A stretch of DNA of 64,000 nt from Liolophura sinensis (lineage: Eukaryota; Mollusca; Polyplacophora; Chitonida; Chitonidae). The stretch lies in the NCBI RefSeq assembly GCF_032854445.1, contig NC_088297.1, positions 16,753,127 through 16,817,126 on the forward strand, read 5' to 3'. Numbering within the stretch: position 1 is the stretch's first letter; the number at the start of each line of letters is the position of its first letter. Positions 51,141-64,000 of this stretch are shown here, piece by piece. Under the pieces are notes generated by a model. It was given only the letters and a program-made list of their open reading frames with translations, did no database searches and had not been told where the DNA came from. A program made the position numbers and the translations under genes.

Positions 51141-51710
51141 GAGCTTTGTAGGTCACAAAAAAGGAGGAGTAAAACAGAACTGAAAAGTGGCCTTACGACT
51201 GTGTCAGTAGTTGTCACTCACAGTTGTAGTCAGTTTCGATTCTTGAGGTGCACAGTTTCTTATACTGGGGCCTTACCATACCACATCCTATTTCTTACAA
51301 TGAGTTTTATTCTCTTGACGGAATGAAGGTGGACGACGTGTACCTTTATCTAATTCCACCTAAACTATGCACTGTGTAAATGCATGCATCATATTAAATA
51401 AATTTTCCACGCAGGACATGTGGAAATATTGCAACAAAGCTCAACTGACATACATATCTTTCAATAAAACAACTTATAAACTAGAATGCATTGTACAGGA
51501 TTTGGACACAATTCTGTTATTTCGGCATTAGCATGTCACGTGTTGACTGCATGTTTACCCTGATCGATTTCACCACTAATTCACCATTTGATATACATTC
51601 CTAGTACTTCAGAATTCCTTCTGAACATTGTGCTGGAAATTGGTCTAGTCGTTATTGACTTTGAAAGTTCACCATGGAGGTTGTTGTTGTTGCTGCTGGT
51701 CCGGGAGAAA

Positions 51711-51855
51711 CCACCTAACTGCGTACAGGGTGCGGTCTTGCCGTTTCAGAGCGTAGACCACGTCCCTGGCTGTGACGGTCTTTCTCTTGGTGTGCTCGGT
51801 GTAGGTAACCGTATCACAGGAAGAGCTTAAGGACATTGTGGGTCTCTCCGTAGAT
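51711..51855 (-). pseudogene. H4: Histone H4 C-terminal fragment, frameshifted
   Basis: Reading the minus strand from 51855 gives [13 protein letters not shown], matching the H4 stretch IYEETRGVLKVFL. After a break comes [20 protein letters not shown] then LKRQDRTLY, matching the H4 C-terminus [33 protein letters not shown]. About 14 nt of the ENVIRDA segment are missing at the break, which shifts the frame. M is replaced by R, the G after KRQ by D, and the terminal GFGG is degraded. The N-terminal half is absent. It is a dead fragment of a core histone gene, origin unknown; no other histone gene is seen nearby. Confidence 0.85.
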
Positions 51856-51934
51856 GGTTGATGAATGTGTTAAATATGTATGTTTGAAAATTGAAAATTG
51901 TAAAGCCATAGCCAGGGGACAAGTAAATTGTTAC

Positions 51935-52085
51935 TGTTTAAGCATTTAAATAAACAGTTAGAATAAAACTCTGAGGTATATTGACAAGGGGTAAATTGAC
52001 AAGAGTTTGCATTTCACTGGACCATTTCCCGAATATCACACTGTCGTCTCTTGTCTGGTTCTACTCTCTATGCCGTAAAGCCGCA
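51935..52085 (+). repeat. Dispersed repeat family D2
   Basis: Shares with 62895-63045, 13285-13440 and 37155-37260 a block of type gaccatttgccaactatcac followed by a tctgctctggttttactctc-like block. Boundaries are approximate. Confidence 0.6.
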
Positions 52086-52344
52086 TGCTGTAACCTATAA
52101 AGTCGGTTTCGAACCTGTGTCTATCTCATTGTTAACCTAAGGACCCAGTGTGGTCCTTATTATGTATGTCTGCTAACTAAATCACTCCTTTACTATTGTG
52201 GCGTGTCAAACATACCCCACCACAGAACTACAGCGATGACACACCGAGACAGCATTGTGTTATGTTATACCTGAGAATAATTTGTTTTCTGACACTGATT
52301 ATTGTTTATTTATTAATTTATTAATTAATTTATTTTTTTGTTTT

Positions 52345-52602
52345 ACTAATTCATTTGATTTGTGCTTTACGCAAAAGTATTTCTCGTGTACGACGACGAT
52401 CAAGATTGTGGTGGGAGGAAATCGGGTGGAGCCCAAGGGAAACCCACGACCTCCCGCAAGTTGCCGGCCGTAAACCTTTCCACTTTCTACCGGAGAGGAA
52501 GACAGCATGAGCTGGACTTGAACAGACAGCGACCGCATTGGTGAGAGGCTCCTGGATCATTGCACCGAGCTGGCACGCTAAGCAGTCGACCACGGCTTCC
52601 CC
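52345..52602 (-). mobile_element. Main-family SINE, nearly full length, diverged
   Basis: Central domain (gtggtgggaggaaatcgggt) and complete head region (agctggacttgaacagacag, gcgaccgcattggtgagagg, tgcaccgagctggcacgcta). Confidence 0.85.
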
Positions 52603-54427
52603 TCATTTTCGTAGGTGATGGAGATTAGGAAGAGCCTATGGGGCGCGGTGGTGGTGGAGTATCAGGGGATGGGTTTGGCATTCACGGAGAGGGCAATGAG
52701 AAAACAGGGTTTGGAGGTTGTGACAGCTAGCTTTATGTCGCTTTGTCTGCCGATGTGTCAGCTGGTTTATCCAAACTTTAACATCCAAAATTACTATTCA
52801 CTTTTTGAGCGTTCCGAGTGCCAGCCGACATCGACACTGTACAGGATATCATCGGCAATTCAAATTAACTATTGCTAATAGACAGTTCAAGGGTTCGTTG
52901 CAAACCTGTCTACTCTCTGCTAAGCCAGTATCATCCAAATCGTTTTGGTCTGTCACGACCGTTTAGTTGAGAGAGATCCGCTTACAAACCACTTCTTATG
53001 TTTCAATCTACTTCTGTGAGACAAGTCCGGTTGAGCCACTATATACACGGTGCTGTGCTAGCAATATTAAAATTTCGTGGAATCCACAAATGCTATCGAC
53101 AGAAACCAGACTCATGTGGCTATACTCTGGTTTTTACTGCTCAAGTGTGTGTCGCTAGTGTCAAGGAAATCGACGTTTGCAGGAAGTCTACCGTAAAAAA
53201 ACGAACAGCCATTCACCTTTCGGGTTTTGTTCCAGTTCTCGGAACAAACAGCGCTTGAGCCGGGTCTTACGATTGGTGCATAGCGAAAGCAGGTTGTCAC
53301 GCGATACAAAGATCGTGTGTCAGAAGATTCCCGTGTCTGGCACGAAAGATTCTGAGGTTGGTCAAACTACTCCTTAAGATTCGGACGATACGAGGGGACC
53401 AACTGTCCTCAGACGTCAGCCTAACATCTGTGGAAGTCAACACCGATACCTGATACCGATATTTACATTGTCCTCTCGGCAAAATGAAATACTATACAGG
53501 CTACGGAACAAAATGTTAAAACCGGTTCATACGAAAGTTCATTTATTTAACCATAACAAATTATCTATAACATGCGCACTTTGACTCAGATATAACACAA
53601 CGTGGCAGACGGTATTTCGCCACACGGCCAATGAAGCCTCCAGTCACTTGGTTGTGTTTTATTCTACTCATTGTTACAAATAAGTCATCATAAACCAAAA
53701 TTCATTTCACACGACCATAATTGTGACATACAGGGCTGAGGGGAACCGAGTTTACATGGCAACAATATATTTATACTGATATTTTTTCTTCGTGAATGTT
53801 CTTACTTGCGTTGAGGAGTTTGTAAAAATGAACTGAGGGTGTCACTGTGTATGGAGATGTCAATCACCTCCCGTATTATTATGATACCTTTCCCGCGAAG
53901 TGGATACTCGGGTCCAAGCTGTCTATTGTCCATTCTCTTTTACATGATTATACTGCAATATGTTACTAGGTTGCCCATAAATTGTCATCGCAAAGGCAGT
54001 AGTGAACAACAGAATAGTCTCAATGTTTTTGACTCTGCAATGTTTCCCAGGGGTGTCTGTTTTATTCTAATAAGCAGTAGAGCCAGAGATTTCGGAACTT
54101 ACACCAGCACTTGAATATCAGCCAAATTAATGAATCCCTAAAGTGATTAATAAAGCTGCCCACAAAATTGACAAATATAGCTACTAAAGCTTGTTAATTG
54201 TCGGAAAATGTCCAGTCAAACCCTGTAGGTATGATGAATATACCTACTCCTGTAGATATGATTTACAGTTCTAATATGAAAAATGCTAACGTCTTATCTT
54301 TTGTATGTTCGTTACATTACGGTAAACACTGTTACTGTTACTCGGTTTCTACTTAAGCGGGAAAATCTTCGACACTGCATTCTGTTAAATACGATGAATA
54401 AAAGTCATGCCTATCTACTGGGAGCAA

Positions 54428-54531
54428 CAGTTCTAATAGTGTAGTTTCGAGTACAGTTCTAATGCGGTAGGTTCGCGTGCAGTTCAAATAGGGTAGTTTC
54501 GAGTACAGTTCTAATACAGTAGTTTCGAGTA
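54428..54531. repeat. 26-bp minisatellite, 4 copies
   Basis: cagttctaatacagtagttt plus cgagta, with starts at 54428, 54454, 54480 and 54506. Confidence 0.9.
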
Positions 54532-55344
54532 CGAACTTTTTTATCCCTAAAAGTCAAAAAAAGTCCCACAGTATCATGTGATCTGTTAAAAATGTGAGAC
54601 AACTATTTCGAGATCACATTTACAGTAACAATGGCGGTCCTGAAAAAAGTTTCGCAAAAAGTTATTAAGAGTTTTTACGAAATATGGAGAAAATTGAGGA
54701 GTTAAACGTTTCTGAGTCCGACAAATTTCTATCAGAAATAGATGGCATCTATGCCTCTGGAACAAGACCAGAAAGTTAATAGTTGCAGAGGTTGCCTAAC
54801 ATTTTTCACCAGCCACGTGATACGAGAAAGGGGGGGTGGTTACTTTACCTTCCACGACAAAAGAGTACGAAGTCCAAACTTTCCTATTGTAAAAAAAATC
54901 TGACCCCTTAAATTATGTGTGATTGTTAGCTTACGAGAAAATTCATGGTTAAACTTTCTTTACTTTGTTACTGTCTGTTTTTACCTAACCAATTGGTGTA
55001 CACCGTTAACTTATTATTCTGTGATGTGGTACACTTTTTTGAGATATTTCTTTATTAATCTGTGAGTTTCTTTACGACATAAACCAAAACTTTTGTGATA
55101 ACTGGCGGAAGTTACAGTGGGTACAGGAAACAGGTGTTCCTGGCGTAAAGCCCCGGCATTTGGCAAGTAACAGACGAACTGTACCACATTGGCGTACATA
55201 TATGAACACAACGTTATTGGAAGACAATAGGTCTGCAGTGATGGTTGGACTGAGCAAACTGTGGCATGCACGCGCACTGCCGCAACACGCGTATATATGA
55301 GCGTTGAAAGTCTTGTACTACCACTGTGCAGCGTCTCGCTCCCA

Positions 55345-55470
55345 CATTCGTTTTCTAAGTGAAATATTTTGGTGCACGATGTAAAATACCAATCAAATAA
55401 TTAATAAATTAATTAATAAATTAATTAATTACATATATTAATTAATTTTAATTAATTAATTAATTAAAAG
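55345..55470 (+). mobile_element. Main-family SINE, 3' fragment with AATT-rich tail
   Basis: aagtgaaatattttggtgca and taaaataccaatcaaataat, followed by an attaattaat-type expansion. Confidence 0.65.
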
Positions 55471-56013
55471 AGGTTTTCCAGTCCAGTAACTGTGTCACAC
55501 TAGCTGCTCGTTGATGTCATCTTCGTATCATATCCACTATAGCCACACGACTTTCCAGGTGAATTAAAAAACAATCTAATGACTGCGTCTTGCATTGTTT
55601 TTTATTGGCTGTATATAGACATATCAATAAACAACTGTCAACTCATAAACATGTTCGTAAATTTAAAAAAAAAAACATTTCAAAGGAAAGATGTAATAAA
55701 AAGATATCAACATATGGCACAGGCGAAAATAATCGTTGTCTGAGTCAGGCTTCGACATGTCAAAAACAATCGTAGATTGAAATTACTTAAATATTTGAAT
55801 GATTTGTGTTTGATGGCATAGTTATGAAAAGTTGTCTTATTTACTAATACGGCACTTTTATAATAATACTAGTGCATGTAGTTCTATCTTTTAAAACAGT
55901 TGTTATGACTGCGATTTGACCTTCGCGTGATATATATTTTGAACAATTATTTTTTGTGTACTCTGTTTGAATACATTGGCTCCAAAACTGAAATAGGATA
56001 TCTCGATACAATT

Positions 56014-56019
56014 TTTATT
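56014..56019 (-). terminator. Possible polyadenylation signal of gene B
   Basis: First AATAAA on the minus strand after the predicted stop, about 560 bp downstream. AT-rich surroundings make chance occurrence likely. Confidence 0.25.
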
Positions 56020-56579
56020 TGAAATGCATATTTAAAATTAGGCTTGAGAATGATATGCATGTCAACAGTACATGGAAATAATTAGGCGACATAATGTAAC
56101 ATATAGACTATATAAATGATAATAAATACTAATAACAAGTCCACAAATTAACAAACAAATTTCAACGGAACTCAGATTCTTCTTCATATCGTCTCGACAT
56201 TTTCAAAATTTTTTCACCATCATCGATGTTCTCAAAACACAATGAAATCTCATCAACCACTTACAATAAAAAAAGAAAAAAAAAGAGCACCATTGGCTAA
56301 AACACGCGTCACTTGTGAAGTACTTCCGTTTTGGTAAGAAAAGGAATGATGTCATTGGGTCTGTTTACAGGAGACGTTGCATGGCGTAACTCAGCTGTAC
56401 AGATCAGCTGCTCTCTGCATTCTGCACTCTGCACTCTGCAATTGCTGCAACAAATGCTTACATACGGGAAACGCCAAGAACCAAATGCTTTCGCCATTCG
56501 AATGCCTTTCTTTTCTTTTCTTTTCGGCGCAGAGCGCTATTTTATGGGAGTCCTGGTTTGTATCTGATCGTTTCTTCCT

Positions 56580-63450
<6,871 letters not shown>

Positions 63451-63883
63451 CTGCAAAAATTGCAAAAGTGAACAGATATCTCTTTAGTTATTGTAGACAG
63501 TGTCTTCTCCGTTCTTGCGTGTATTTGTTGAATGTTAAGTAAAGTACTGGTTAACAACATTCCAAAGTGCTATTTCCATATTTTTTTTCATCCTGTAAAA
63601 ATTTAACGTAATAGATTGCTTTGAAATAGAGAACACACTGGAGAAAGGGTGAAGGAACATGGGAAATAAATTAACGACAGGGCATAGAACGGAAATATTG
63701 GGTGAGAACTTTTATCATACTACTAGTACAAGTATAAACATATATTGCATAAAAATCATACACGCTCTTTATCAACATGAACCGTGCGCTGCACACACAG
63801 CCAGTAGCAATGGATGCTTACTGGATGGGCGGAAGGATGTTAATTTTAATGATACCTGATTGAAACACCAAACAAATAAATAA

Positions 63884-63953
<70 letters not shown>

Positions 63954-64000
63954 CTAAATTCAAGAGTGAGTCTTGTGCATGGCAAAAAGGCGGCGATTTA
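63451..64000. other. Gene B upstream intron, right edge of window
   Basis: Intron sequence before the N-terminal exon acceptor, with a TA array. The gene B start codon and promoter are not visible. Confidence 0.5.
63888..63951. repeat. (TA)n microsatellite
   Basis: About 64 bp of TA after an AAAT run. Confidence 0.93.

Larger units (their letters stand above)
48691..51710. other. Intergenic, no gene seen
   Basis: A tRNA-like SINE remnant near 49265 (ttgaatccagctctcgc), the inverted dispersed repeat and one headless SINE lie here. Confidence 0.4.
52603..56013. other. Intergenic, no gene seen
   Basis: Unique DNA with a 26-bp minisatellite and an AATT-rich stretch. Short open frames here show neither codon bias nor a recognised motif. 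Confidence 0.4.

Noticed and set aside
51588-51830. Plus-strand frame with hydrophobic start
   Set aside because: It overlaps the antisense of the histone H4 fragment and has no independent support.

Overview
The window is AT-rich, intron-rich animal DNA. tRNA-derived SINEs, minisatellites and microsatellites are everywhere. The SINE family (tRNA-like head, long central domain, AAAT-repeat tail) is of the kind I associate with molluscs, brachiopods and other lophotrochozoans, so a marine lophotrochozoan is the most likely source. I cannot name the species. There is no bacterial-style gene organisation and no recognisable virus or autonomous transposon.

Two genes can be supported, one at each end and both on the minus strand. 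They are paralogues of the Odd-skipped related (Osr/odd/bowl/sob) C2H2 zinc-finger transcription factors. Gene A (about 169-2133, continuing off the left edge) has four visible exons: a proline-rich N-terminal exon, an FNFARLAE-motif exon, a short basic linker exon and a finger 1-2 exon. Gene B (56580-63450, its 5' end beyond the right edge) has the same exon series and phases, plus the finger 3 exon and a C-terminal exon. Several exons were built from splice sites and matching phases because they are too short to stand out as open frames.

The paralogues share a nearly identical 128-bp stretch of the finger 1-2 exon and the same 55-bp intronic minisatellite beside it, while the rest of the genes is strongly diverged. 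This looks like gene conversion or partial duplication. Gene B shows two or three apparent one-base deletions, including one inside finger 2. They may be base-calling errors or the start of gene decay.

The roughly 54 kb between the genes (2.2-56 kb) has no convincing intact gene. By region: 2-24 kb is mostly unique AT-rich DNA with scattered SINEs. 26.3-33.2 kb is a direct tandem duplication of about 3 kb, whose second copy carries about 970 bp extra. 33.6-33.8 kb is a long TA array. 41.7-45.6 kb is a cluster of four different simple or minisatellite arrays. 48.1 kb has a GC-rich 24-bp minisatellite. 51.7-51.9 kb holds a broken histone H4 fragment. This interval is the natural place for the cis-regulatory DNA of two developmental regulators, but that is inference.
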